Assembly: GCF_028768465.1 (NCBI RefSeq)
Contig: NZ_CP118225.1
Coordinates: forward strand, 2,213,001-2,277,000
Reading direction: 5' to 3'
Origin: Rhodopirellula sp. P2
GTDB taxonomy: Bacteria > Planctomycetota > Planctomycetia > Pirellulales > Pirellulaceae
Length of the DNA: 64,000 nt
In this document: piece by piece, positions 37,085-45,786 of the stretch
Position numbering within the stretch: position 1 is the first letter of the stretch
How the letters are laid out: each line of letters begins with the position of its first letter
Translations under genes and position numbers: made by a program
Notes under the pieces: generated by a model
Told to the model about the DNA's origin: nothing
The model's input: the letters and a program-made list of their open reading frames with translations, nothing else
The model's database searches: none

Positions 37085-39178
37085 CTAGTACTGGAAGCTG
37101 TCCGCGTCTTCTTGAGGGGCTGCTTGGTAGCCGTAGGGTTCCATGCTGCTTCCTGCTCGGCCTTGGCTGAGGCTTCGCACGGCACCGGAGTAGCCAAACA
37201 TTTCTTTGAGTGGTGCATGGGCCGTGATCACGGTCATTGCTCCACGGCTTTCGGTCGAGGCGATGATGGCGCGGCGTTGCTGCAGGTCGCCCACGATCTC
37301 ACCCATGTAGTCTTCTGGTGTGGTGACTTCGACTCGCATGACGGGTTCGAGTAACACGGGGCCAGCCGCTTGCAGGCCGCTTTCGAAGGCGTCGCCGGCG
37401 GCGATTCGGAAAGCAACTTCGTCACTGCCCTCTTCGGCCATCTCGGCGTCCAGCACGTCGATTCGGACGCCCGAGAGCGGGAAGCCAGCGATCATGCCGC
37501 CGCCTTCGGCTCGGTCGCGAAGTTCGTCGATGGCGGCACTGCGGACGGCGTTGGGGAGGCCGACGTCAGGCGGGAGTCGGTCGAACACAACGACAGGGTC
37601 AGAGGGGGTTTCTGTGGGGCTGATCTTCACTTTCAGGCGAGCAAACATCTGTGTGGCTCCAACCACTCGGTTGCATTGGCCTACGATTTCGGCTTTGCCA
37701 CCGATGGTTTCGCGGTAGTTCACGCGAGGTTTGTAGAACTTGACGTTCAGCCCGAAGTCGCGTGTCAGGCGGTGTTGGATGACCTCGAGGTGAAGTTCGC
37801 CCATTCCGCTGATGATCGTTTGGCCGATCTCTTCGTTGTCGACCGCTCGGAAGGTTGGGTCTTGTCGGCGGAGCATGTCGAGTGTTTCTTCGAGTTTCTT
37901 TCGGTCGGCGGTGCTCTCGGGTTCGATCGCCATCGAAAGGACTGTTTCGGCGAACTTGATGCTCGGCAGTTCGATCGGTTCTTTGGTGTCGCAAACCGTG
38001 TCGCCTGTGATGGCGAATCGTGGTCCGATCACGCAGCAGATGTCGCCCGCGCCCACGGAGTCGACTTGTCCGTCGCGGCCTTTCTTGGTGGCATGGATCT
38101 GCCAGATCTGGGCGATGTTTTCTTTTTTGTCTCGGTTGGGGCATTGCACCCGCGAGTTCTGTTTGAGCTCTCCGCTGTAGATTCGGATCCAGTAGTTGTC
38201 GCCCGTTTTGGCGGGCAAGATCTTGAAAACGAGCCCGCAGAAGGGCTCCTTGGGATCGGGGGTTCGCGAGAGCGTTTGGTTGGGCTTTTTGGGGTCGTGG
38301 CCTTCGACTGGCGGGCGGTCCAGTGGGCTGGGGAGGAAGTTGCCCACGCCTGTCATCAGGGGCTGAACGCCGATGCCGTGCAGTGCTGAGCCGCAGAAGA
38401 CGGGTTGGATGGTTCGGTCCAGGCATCCTTGTCGGAGTGCCGCCAGGATGACTTCTCGAGGGATGGGTTTTTCTTCCATCGCGAGTGCCATCGCTTCTTC
38501 GCTGGTCTCGTAAACGGCCTCCATCATCTGTTCTCGCCAGATTGCAGCGTCGTCGGCGAGTTCAGCGGGCAGTTCGGTCTCGGTGATTTGTTTGCCTTCG
38601 GTTTCCGGGTCGAACTGCAGCAGTTTCATGTCGACCAGGTCGATCACACCGCGGAACGGGTTGTCGACGTGTGCGGGGCCTTCGCCGACGGGAAGTTCCA
38701 CTGCGACCGGTCGGCCGCCGAGTCGTGGTCCGATGTCGTTGAAGACGGTTTCGAAGCTGGCGCCTTCGCGGTCCATCTTGTTGATGAAGACGATCCGTGG
38801 GACTTCGTAGCGATCGGCCTGTCGCCAGACGGTCTCACTTTGGGCTTCCACGCCTTCGCGCGCGGAAAAGACCACCACGGCCCCGTCGAGGACTCGGAGG
38901 CAGCGTTCCACTTCGGCGGTGAAGTCAACGTGTCCGGGCGTGTCGAGGAGGTTGATGTTGTAGTCGCCCCAGGCGTACTTCACGCAGGCGCTAAAGATCG
39001 TGATGCCGCGTTCTTGTTCTTCGGGGTCGTCATCGGTGTCGGTGGTGCCGTGGTCCACTCGCCCGACCCGGTGTTTCGCGCCGCTGAGGTAGAGCATTCG
39101 CTCCGTGACGGTGGTTTTACCCGCGTCGATGTGGGCGATGATACCGATGTTGCGAATCTTGGATATGTCGGCGGCCAT
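37085..39178 (-). CDS. fusA: Elongation factor G, divergent (spd-type)
   Basis: 697 aa from ATG 39178 (MAADISKIRNIGIIAHIDAGKTT), preferred over an upstream start. G motifs AHIDAGKT, DTPGHVDF and NKMD are intact, and domains II-V follow. Switch I differs from classic EF-G: after GRVDHGTTDTDDDPEEQERGITI the usual TDWMEQE-type motif is replaced, as in the EF-G forms of spirochaetes, planctomycetes and deltaproteobacteria and in mitochondrial EF-G. It catalyses translocation. Follows rpsL-rpsG; tuf is not behind it. Confidence 0.92.
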   Translation of the reverse strand: MAADISKIRNIGIIAHIDAGKTTVTERMLYLSGAKHRVGRVDHGTTDTDDDPEEQERGITIFSACVKYAWGDYNINLLDTPGHVDFTAEVERCLRVLDGAVVVFSAREGVEAQSETVWRQADRYEVPRIVFINKMDREGASFETVFNDIGPRLGGRPVAVELPVGEGPAHVDNPFRGVIDLVDMKLLQFDPETEGKQITETELPAELADDAAIWREQMMEAVYETSEEAMALAMEEKPIPREVILAALRQGCLDRTIQPVFCGSALHGIGVQPLMTGVGNFLPSPLDRPPVEGHDPKKPNQTLSRTPDPKEPFCGLVFKILPAKTGDNYWIRIYSGELKQNSRVQCPNRDKKENIAQIWQIHATKKGRDGQVDSVGAGDICCVIGPRFAITGDTVCDTKEPIELPSIKFAETVLSMAIEPESTADRKKLEETLDMLRRQDPTFRAVDNEEIGQTIISGMGELHLEVIQHRLTRDFGLNVKFYKPRVNYRETIGGKAEIVGQCNRVVGATQMFARLKVKISPTETPSDPVVVFDRLPPDVGLPNAVRSAAIDELRDRAEGGGMIAGFPLSGVRIDVLDAEMAEEGSDEVAFRIAAGDAFESGLQAAGPVLLEPVMRVEVTTPEDYMGEIVGDLQQRRAIIASTESRGAMTVITAHAPLKEMFGYSGAVRSLSQGRAGSSMEPYGYQAAPQEDADSFQY

Positions 39179-39321
39179 GGCGAGTCGGTGCGGTGGGAAG
39201 CGGTTTGGAGCGGGTGCGCAAAGAAAAATCGCGATCCGGCAGAACCGAATCGCGACCAATTGTGAACGTTAGAGGGCGTTGCGCGTAGCGGCTGAAAGTG
39301 AATTCAGACGTTCGCGGCAGA

Positions 39322-39795
39322 TCACCAAGCGAAGTGAGCGAATGCCTTGTTGGCGTCAGCCATGCGGTGCGTGTTTTCGCGTTTGGTGTAGGCGGCGCCT
39401 TCTTTCTTGAATCCGGCCAACAGTTCGTCGGCTAGTTTCAAGGCCATTGGGCGGCCCTTTTTGTCGCGAACAGCGGACAGGATCCAGCGAATCGCGAGGC
39501 TCTGTTGGCGAGCCTTGTTGACTTGCATTGGGACCTGGTAGCTGGCACCACCGACTCGCTTGCTGCGAACTTCGATGTAAGGCTTGATGTTTTCCAGGGC
39601 TGCTTCGAAGACTTCGATTGGAGTCTCTTCGCCTTCGTGGCGTTTGGCAATCTCATCCAGGGCATCGTAGAAGACTCGCTGAGCGGTGGTCTTCTTTCCG
39701 TCCAGCATCAAGCAATTGATGAATTTGCTAGCCAGCAACGAGTGGTGCCGCGGGTCGCCTTTGAGTTGCGAGCGGCTGGAAGTGATGCGTCCCAT
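39322..39795 (-). CDS. rpsG: Ribosomal protein S7
   Basis: 157 aa. [40 protein letters not shown] and the C-terminal [13 protein letters not shown] are typical. S7 nucleates the 30S head and lines the E site. Confidence 0.96.
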   Translation of the reverse strand: MGRITSSRSQLKGDPRHHSLLASKFINCLMLDGKKTTAQRVFYDALDEIAKRHEGEETPIEVFEAALENIKPYIEVRSKRVGGASYQVPMQVNKARQQSLAIRWILSAVRDKKGRPMALKLADELLAGFKKEGAAYTKRENTHRMADANKAFAHFAW

Positions 39796-39869
39796 GAATG
39801 TCAGATCGAGCTACGAAGGGAATTGATGAGTTGGAAACGACGGGGGCCGAGAAGATTGAAGCCGAAGCT

Positions 39870-40235
39870 TTACTTCTTGGCTCCGTAACGGCTGCGGGAT
39901 TGCTTGCGACCTTCGACACCCAGTGCATCGCGTGAACCGCGGACGACTTGGTAACGAACACCGGGCAAATCGCGAACACGACCACCGCGAACGAGCACAA
40001 TCGAGTGCTCTTGCAGGTTGTGGCCTTCGCCGGGGATGTAAACCGTGACTTCTTTGCCGTTGCTCAATCGAACCCGGGTGATCTTCCGCAGAGCCGAGTT
40101 TGGCTTCTTGGGGGTCATGGTCCGAACTTGCAGGCAAACACCCTGTTTTTGAGGGCATTTCTCAAGAACCGGCGACTTGCTCTGGCTCTTTTTCTGCTTC
40201 CGGTTTTTACGGACGAGTTGATTGATGGTTGGCAT
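39870..40235 (-). CDS. rpsL: Ribosomal protein S12 with Arg88
   Basis: 121 aa, normal length. [13 protein letters not shown] keeps Lys43, but the second decoding-centre loop reads [13 protein letters not shown], so residue 88 is Arg instead of the usual Lys. Lys88-to-Arg is a classic streptomycin-resistance change in other bacteria. First gene of the str operon, with a candidate promoter at 40305-40332. Confidence 0.96.
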   Translation of the reverse strand: MPTINQLVRKNRKQKKSQSKSPVLEKCPQKQGVCLQVRTMTPKKPNSALRKITRVRLSNGKEVTVYIPGEGHNLQEHSIVLVRGGRVRDLPGVRYQVVRGSRDALGVEGRKQSRSRYGAKK

Positions 40236-40877
40236 GAAAACAATGCAATTGAACGGTGATGTGTCGCGGCACGCAACTTGGGCCGAGATTTTTGCAAGCG
40301 GCGAAGTATGGCGGCTGTGCCATTTCTGTCAAGGCCGAAATGCGGTTGAAACGCATTCTGGTGGCATTCTGGGGCGTTTGCAAGGACTCCCCTTCCCGAT
40401 GCCGGTGACAAAGCTTCGCGAATCGCGTGGCTTCGAATGAATCTCTTTTCGTCTGGGCGTGGTTTGTTCCCCAGTTTTCTTCGCTCTGGGAGGATGATTT
40501 GGCAAGGAAACCGGTCTGGTTGGCGAGCGAATGTGCTTGCTCGTTGCGACCCGACATTCTTTTTACTTTTTGCTCATTTGGACCGCGTGAAACCCCGTCG
40601 CGGAACACTTGCCTCTTGCAGTTGGCCGAATTTGAACGTTTGGTTGGACGTGGGGCGACGGAGAATCGTGTTCACGTCCTTCCGATCCGGGTTTGACGTC
40701 TCCATGTGCTGGGTGGCTGCTTGGTAAATTGGCAAGCGCGATGTCGGGTGTGGACTCCACCCGGCCCTCCACAAGCCCAACCCGGCCCTCCACAATCTGC
40801 CTCGCGATTGTCGCTGCTGGATTGAGCCAATCTCTCGCGACGCATACCCAACCGGCTTCTCTTTTCAGGTTTTTCCC
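40236..40877. other. 642-bp divergent region upstream of rpsL, no gene seen
   Basis: Between rpsL (minus) and the crotonase gene (plus). No ORF looks coding. It holds the candidate str promoter and, near the crotonase side, two copies of ACCCGGCCCTCCACAA at 40759-40774 and 40780-40795 (period 21). Confidence 0.5.
40305..40332 (-). promoter_or_regulatory. Candidate sigma-70 promoter of the str operon
   Basis: Minus strand TTGACA (40332-40327, perfect -35), 16-bp spacer, CATACT (40310-40305). It would give a ~63-nt leader before rpsL. Confidence 0.5.
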
Positions 40878-41666
40878 ATGCAACATCTGGATGTTCGAAT
40901 TCACAACAACGTGGCAACCGTGTTGATGGATCGGCCGGAAAAGCACGGCGCTCTCAGCCCCGGGTTGCTGTTTGATCTCAATGAAGCTCTTGGCGATGTG
41001 CATCAAGAAAAGCGTGTTCGTGCGGTCGTGCTGTCCTCGCGAGGCGATCACTTTTGCTCCGGAGTTGACCTGCAAGTGTTCCAGCAGATTGCGGATTTGC
41101 CCGAATCCGAGCGGATGCAGCAATGGTTTGAATACTGGCGCGCGGTTTCCGAGACCTGCGAGAAGATGCTGCGATTTCCCAAGCCGATCATCGCAGCGGT
41201 GGACGGCGCCGCGATTGGGGCTGGTTTCGCCCTGATGCTGGCGTCGGACCTGTGCGTGGCCAGCAAGCGAGCGACCTTCGCTGCCGACGCGGCTCGCCGT
41301 GGCTTGGTCGGTGGCGTGACGACCGCGTTGTTGTCGTTTCGAGTGGGCGCGGCCGCCGCTGCCAGGCTGACTTTGGCCGGAGAAACGATCGATGCCAACG
41401 AAGCTCAACGTTTGAACTTGTTGTGCCAATCGCCGGTGGCGTCGGACCAGGTTTGGGTGGTGGCCAGCGAGTGGGCGGCTCGCTGCAGCGAAGGTCCCTC
41501 GGAAGCCGTTCAGGCGTCCAAGCGATTGCTCAATGAAAGCGTTGGCGAAGCGTTGCTGACTCAGATCTCGGCCGCGGCCGCGGACAGTGCGTCCGCTTGC
41601 ACGACAGAATCCGCCGCCGAAGGTGTCGCCGCGTTCCTGGAAAAACGCAAGCCAAGCTGGCCATAG
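40878..41666 (+). CDS. Enoyl-CoA hydratase/isomerase family protein
   Basis: 262 aa crotonase fold. The oxyanion-hole segments HFCSGVDLQ and GAAIGAGFALMLASDLCVAS are clear. The two catalytic Glu of true hydratases are not at their usual places: the first stretch reads ATFAADAARRGLVGG, so the activity may be isomerase or another crotonase reaction. Acts on acyl-CoA; the pathway is not shown by neighbours. The gene ends 17 bp before the repeat cluster at 41683. Confidence 0.85.
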   Translation: MQHLDVRIHNNVATVLMDRPEKHGALSPGLLFDLNEALGDVHQEKRVRAVVLSSRGDHFCSGVDLQVFQQIADLPESERMQQWFEYWRAVSETCEKMLRFPKPIIAAVDGAAIGAGFALMLASDLCVASKRATFAADAARRGLVGGVTTALLSFRVGAAAAARLTLAGETIDANEAQRLNLLCQSPVASDQVWVVASEWAARCSEGPSEAVQASKRLLNESVGEALLTQISAAAADSASACTTESAAEGVAAFLEKRKPSWP

Positions 41667-41682
41667 CGGATGTCTTTCGAAG

Positions 41683-41864
41683 CGTACGCTGGGCTTCCAA
41701 GCCCGGCGAAACCATCGAAGCAGGAATGGTTGAGTTGAATCGGTGAGCCGTTTGGGTATTCGCCCTGGTCAAGCGCGGGAACCGTGGCTAACGCCGAATG
41801 GCTCACATACCCGATGACGCTTGCGAAACCATCTATCTCGTCGGGCTTGGAAGCCCAACGTACG
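41683..41864. repeat. Composite repeat: inverted GGGCTTCCAAGCCC pair around a 64-bp element
   Basis: Outer arms 41683-41708 and 41839-41864 are 26-bp inverted copies with two mismatches, each itself a hairpin around GGGCTT-CC-AAGCCC and starting CGTACG. Between them lies a 64-bp GTGAGCC element (41743-41806) closely similar to 16721-16783. An 11-bp direct repeat GCGAAACCATC occurs at 41706-41716 and 41823-41833, on both sides of the inner element. The cluster fills the gap between convergent crotonase and trmB. Confidence 0.8.
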
Positions 41865-41888
41865 TGGTCGTCGAGCCCGATCGACAAT

Positions 41889-42551
41889 TCACGAACGCTT
41901 GCGGTAGCAGACTCGGTAGACCGGGATCCCCATCTTGCGACTGCGACGTTCGAAGTGGGTGTGGAAGTCCAGGTCGTGCGTCGATTCTCGCTGAGTTTCC
42001 GGCAGCGGCACGCCCAGTTCGGGGGCAATTTCGGCGATCAATTCCACGGTCAGCTCAAAGTAATCCAGCACGTCGGTCCAGAAGTGCAGTCGGCCGCCGA
42101 CGCGGAGGCAGCGGCTGAAGTTGAGAATGTTGTCGTGGCTGAGGACGCGACGTTTGCGATGCCGTTTTTTCCACCAGGGATCGGGGAAGTAAACATGAAC
42201 GGCTTCCAGCGATCCGTCTTCGATTCGCTTGCCCTCGTCCGTCACCGCGAACAGCGGGGTGGCGTCGCCGGCCAGCATTTTCGCGTTGGCTCGCTCTCGT
42301 TTAGCCAGTCTGGCGGCAGCGTGTGCGGCGTATTTTCGAGCGATTTCAATCCCGAAGTAATTGTGTTCGGGCCGCCGATCTGATTCCGTCTGGATGAACA
42401 GGCCTTTCCCGCTGCCAACCTCGATTTCCAGTGGTTGATCGTTGCCGAACAGCGTTTGGCTGTTGATCACCGCCGGCAAATCCTCGGGCGTTTTCAGCCA
42501 GAAATCCAGGTCCAAGGCGGGGTTGGGTTTTCGGAGGGCGGCGCGAGGCAT
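41889..42551 (-). CDS. trmB: tRNA (guanine-46-N7) methyltransferase TrmB
   Basis: 220 aa. SAM motif LEIEVGSGKGLF, FGIEIARKYA, and the diagnostic VYFPDPWWKKRHRKRR are present. It forms m7G46 in the tRNA variable loop. Its stop faces the crotonase stop across the repeat cluster. Confidence 0.94.
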   Translation of the reverse strand: MPRAALRKPNPALDLDFWLKTPEDLPAVINSQTLFGNDQPLEIEVGSGKGLFIQTESDRRPEHNYFGIEIARKYAAHAAARLAKRERANAKMLAGDATPLFAVTDEGKRIEDGSLEAVHVYFPDPWWKKRHRKRRVLSHDNILNFSRCLRVGGRLHFWTDVLDYFELTVELIAEIAPELGVPLPETQRESTHDLDFHTHFERRSRKMGIPVYRVCYRKRS

Positions 42552-42685
42552 GCTAACGAAGCTGTTGAGGGAAAGGCGAAAGACGGTCTGCCGTCATCGT
42601 AACGCGACGCAAAATCTCTACAATCTTGCCTTCCTCGCTTTCTTCCCGGCTCGATTTGCCTCCCCCTAACGGATCCAGCACCTGC

Positions 42686-44707
42686 ATGGCTGCGACGACA
42701 AACAATTTCGATGGACTTCGCGTGGCCGCTTTGGAGAGCCGACGTGCCGACGACATGACCCGCCTGATCTGTAAATTCGGCGGTGAAGCGTTTGTCAGCC
42801 CTTCGATGCGCGAAGTCCCGATCGAGCCCAATCGGGCAGCAATTGACTTTGCCTATCGGATCATCACTGGCGATATCAGCATTGTGATCGTGATGACCGG
42901 CGTGGGGTTTCGGTACCTGCTCAAAGCCACCGAAAAACACGTCGAGCAACAGCGGCTGATCGATGCTCTCAGCGATATCACGACGATCTGTCGAGGCCCG
43001 AAACCCGTGGCGGTGATGCGCGAGTTTGGGCTGAAGCCGACTCACCGCGTGCCCGAACCGAACACCTGGCGGGAACTGTTGCAAACGATCGACGCGGGGA
43101 TCCCAATCGCCAATCAGACCATCGGGATCCAAGAGTACGGGGTCAGCAACACGCAGTTGATCGCCGGCCTGGAAGCTCGCGGTGCGATCGCCGAATCGGT
43201 CAAAGTTTACGGCTGGGAATTCCCGGAAGACACACAGCCTCTGAAGGCCAACACACTGGCTCTGGCCGAGGGCGAACGAGACATCTTGCTGGTCACCAGT
43301 GCTCATCAAGTTGTCAACTTGCTTCGGATGGGCGAAGAACTGGGCGTCACCGATACGCTACGCGACGGGTTGTCCAAGACTGCCATCGTGTCGATTGGGC
43401 CCACGACCAGCGACATGTTGCGGGAGCATGATTTGACCGTTGCCATGGAACCTTCGCATCCCAAAATGGGCCACCTCGTCAGCGAGTCGGCTCGCGAAGC
43501 CAAACGTTTGGTCGACGAAGTTCGTTCGCAATCGTCCGCCACTCGAACGTCCACCTCTCAAACGTCTGTCTCTCTGCGGGCAGATGATTCCAGTCTCATT
43601 TCTGCTAGCAAGACGCCCATGCCCGCCATCGATGATCACCCGTCCCAGTCCAGTTTGTTCATGCGTGCCTGTCGCGGTGAGCCCACACCCCGCACGCCAG
43701 TTTGGATGATGCGGCAAGCCGGTCGCTACATGCAGGAGTACCGGGCTGTTCGATCGCAGCAATCGTTCTTGGAACTCTGCGCGAATCCCAAGTTGTGCAG
43801 CGAAGTGATGTGCACGGCGGTCGAAAAACTGAACGTCGATGCGGCGATCATTTTCTCGGACTTGTTGCCGATTCTGGTCCCGATGGGATTCGACTTGGAG
43901 TTCGTCAAAGGCGACGGTCCCGTGATCCACAACCCGGTTCGTTCAGCGTCGGATGTCGACCGAGTCAAAGGCCTCGACAACCCGCAGGATCTTGGGTTCG
44001 TTTACGAAACCGTCAAGCAAACGCGAGCGGACCTGCCCGAAGGGATTCCGTTGATCGGATTCGCTGGGGCTCCGTTCACGCTGGCCAGTTACGCTATCGA
44101 AGGCGGCGGCAGTCGCCAATACAGCAGCACCAAAGCTTTGATGCGGGCCGGCGATGGTGGCTGGGCCGCGCTGATGGATCGATTGACCGATGCGATCATC
44201 GTCTATCTGAATGAGCAGGTCTCCGCGGGAGCCCAGTGTGTGCAATTGTTTGACAGTTGGGCCGGTTGTTTGTCGCCAGGTGACTACCGCGAATTTGTGC
44301 TGCCGTGGATGAAACGGATCTTGGAAGGCGTGACCCCTGGCGTGCCATTGATCAACTTCGCAACCGGCAATCCTGAATTGTTGCCTTTGCTGCGTGGCGA
44401 TCGTCGGACGGTGGTGGGTGTCGATTGGCGGATCGAACTGGACGTGGCCTGGAAACGCGTCGGGCATGACATCTCGGTCCAAGGCAACCTGGACCCGTCG
44501 GTGTTGTTGACCGATGCCAAGACCATTCGCGCGGCCGTGCAAGATGTTTTAAACAAGGCGGGCGGTCGTCCCGGACACATTTTCAATCTCGGGCACGGCG
44601 TGTTGCAACAAACCCCGGTTGAAAATGCGATCGAATTGGTCAAAGCCGTGCAAGAACTTTCGGTGCGAGACGATTTCTCAGCCGAGGATGGCGGAACGGA
44701 TTCGTGA
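42686..44707 (+). CDS. Fused uroporphyrinogen-III synthase (HemD) and uroporphyrinogen decarboxylase (HemE)
   Basis: 673 aa from ATG 42686. Residues ~1-280 have the HemD two-lobe pattern (LRVAALESRRADDMTRLI, MTGVGFRYLL, GVSNTQLIAGLEARGA, VSIGPTTSDML, EPSHPKMGHLV). After a Ser/Thr-rich linker, residues ~320-665 are HemE: TPVWMMRQAGRYMQEYR, FSDLLPI, GFAGAPFTLASYA and HIFNLGHGV. The fusion would convert hydroxymethylbilane to coproporphyrinogen III by two consecutive haem-pathway steps without releasing uroporphyrinogen III. The stop overlaps the start of the FhcB-like gene by 4 nt. Confidence 0.92.
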   Translation: MAATTNNFDGLRVAALESRRADDMTRLICKFGGEAFVSPSMREVPIEPNRAAIDFAYRIITGDISIVIVMTGVGFRYLLKATEKHVEQQRLIDALSDITTICRGPKPVAVMREFGLKPTHRVPEPNTWRELLQTIDAGIPIANQTIGIQEYGVSNTQLIAGLEARGAIAESVKVYGWEFPEDTQPLKANTLALAEGERDILLVTSAHQVVNLLRMGEELGVTDTLRDGLSKTAIVSIGPTTSDMLREHDLTVAMEPSHPKMGHLVSESAREAKRLVDEVRSQSSATRTSTSQTSVSLRADDSSLISASKTPMPAIDDHPSQSSLFMRACRGEPTPRTPVWMMRQAGRYMQEYRAVRSQQSFLELCANPKLCSEVMCTAVEKLNVDAAIIFSDLLPILVPMGFDLEFVKGDGPVIHNPVRSASDVDRVKGLDNPQDLGFVYETVKQTRADLPEGIPLIGFAGAPFTLASYAIEGGGSRQYSSTKALMRAGDGGWAALMDRLTDAIIVYLNEQVSAGAQCVQLFDSWAGCLSPGDYREFVLPWMKRILEGVTPGVPLINFATGNPELLPLLRGDRRTVVGVDWRIELDVAWKRVGHDISVQGNLDPSVLLTDAKTIRAAVQDVLNKAGGRPGHIFNLGHGVLQQTPVENAIELVKAVQELSVRDDFSAEDGGTDS

Positions 44708-45786
44708 GCGAACCGTCTGGCGTTGTTTGTCCGCTCTGTCCACTGCACTGCGATGATGTGATGGTGAACTCGGATGGATCGGTTCAGGCAAACGGATGTG
44801 AGATCGCTGAGTCGGCTGGTTCGTTGGTGACCCAAGTGGCTCGCACGGACGAGGCGATGTTGGCCCGGATCGCTGCCCGCAAGCAACCCATTCGCGTGAT
44901 CACTTCAGGTGTGGATCTGGTGGCGGCTCGGCAGTTGGTCCAGTGGCAATCCGACGGGGTGATCGAAGTTGAAATTGAATCGGATCCTTCGATCCAGGCC
45001 ATTGGAACGGTCACGCGTCGTGACGGGATCGTTGCCGCAACGCTCTCTGAAGTTGTCACGCACGCCGATTTGGTTTGGTTGATCGGTGAAGTCGATCCGG
45101 CTTGGCCGCGTTTGGAAGAAAAACTGCGTTTCGAATCCGCTCGCTCCGGGGCAACGATTGACAAGCGACAGGTGAAGCGTTGGGAGCGATGGACCGCCGA
45201 TTTCGCGGGCCGGATGCATCATGCGATCGAGCACCCGGATGAGACCGAGGCAGGATTGGAGTTCCAGACTTGGTCCCAATGTTTTCGAGACAGTTCGTAC
45301 GCCGCGATCGTGATTGGTCCGGGAGCGTTTGACGCGGAGGAAGCGGAGATGACCGCGGCGATGGTGGCGCGAATCACTCGCCGTCGCAACGAGTCGGCTC
45401 GCTGTGTGTGCGTGACCTTGGATCCCGCGGCGACGCTGCGAAGCGTGCACGCTTGGCAAACCAATGAATCTCTCAACGCGGTCTCAGTTGACGATGAGAT
45501 CGATTCCGCTCCCGTGATTCGATTGGTAGGGATCGGCCATCAAACGTCCGTCGATCGTTCGGTCGATCTGCAAATCGGTGGACGTGATCCTGGTGTGGAA
45601 AATGCGAAAGCGTTCATGCCCGCGAGTCCTTGGATGAACTCGATGGTCATCCGCGGCGACGGATCCGTGACCCTGCCGCTTCACACGCCGACGGCACTGT
45701 CAAGCGATTTCCCCACCGCCATCGAGCAACTCCAAAAGGTGCTGCCAGAGAGTAGAACAGTTGTCCCCAACTGTTCCGTCTCATAA
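44704..45786 (+). CDS. fhcB: FhcB-like subunit of formyltransferase/hydrolase complex (FwdB family)
   Basis: 360 aa. N-terminal Cys cluster CPLCPLHC (Cys9, 12, 16) and ANGCEIAE (Cys32) match the [4Fe-4S] domain of formylmethanofuran dehydrogenase subunit B/FhcB. The remainder has molybdopterin-enzyme-like alpha/beta pattern (LVWLIGEVDP, AAIVIGPGAFD). In planctomycetes and methylotrophs the Fhc complex takes formyl from the H4MPT carrier in formaldehyde oxidation. Here it stands alone after hemDE (ATGA overlap), without fhcA/C/D. The last 9 codons, SRTVVPNCSVS minus its first two, are read from the repeat at 45752. Confidence 0.75.
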   Translation: MSEPSGVVCPLCPLHCDDVMVNSDGSVQANGCEIAESAGSLVTQVARTDEAMLARIAARKQPIRVITSGVDLVAARQLVQWQSDGVIEVEIESDPSIQAIGTVTRRDGIVAATLSEVVTHADLVWLIGEVDPAWPRLEEKLRFESARSGATIDKRQVKRWERWTADFAGRMHHAIEHPDETEAGLEFQTWSQCFRDSSYAAIVIGPGAFDAEEAEMTAAMVARITRRRNESARCVCVTLDPAATLRSVHAWQTNESLNAVSVDDEIDSAPVIRLVGIGHQTSVDRSVDLQIGGRDPGVENAKAFMPASPWMNSMVIRGDGSVTLPLHTPTALSSDFPTAIEQLQKVLPESRTVVPNCSVS

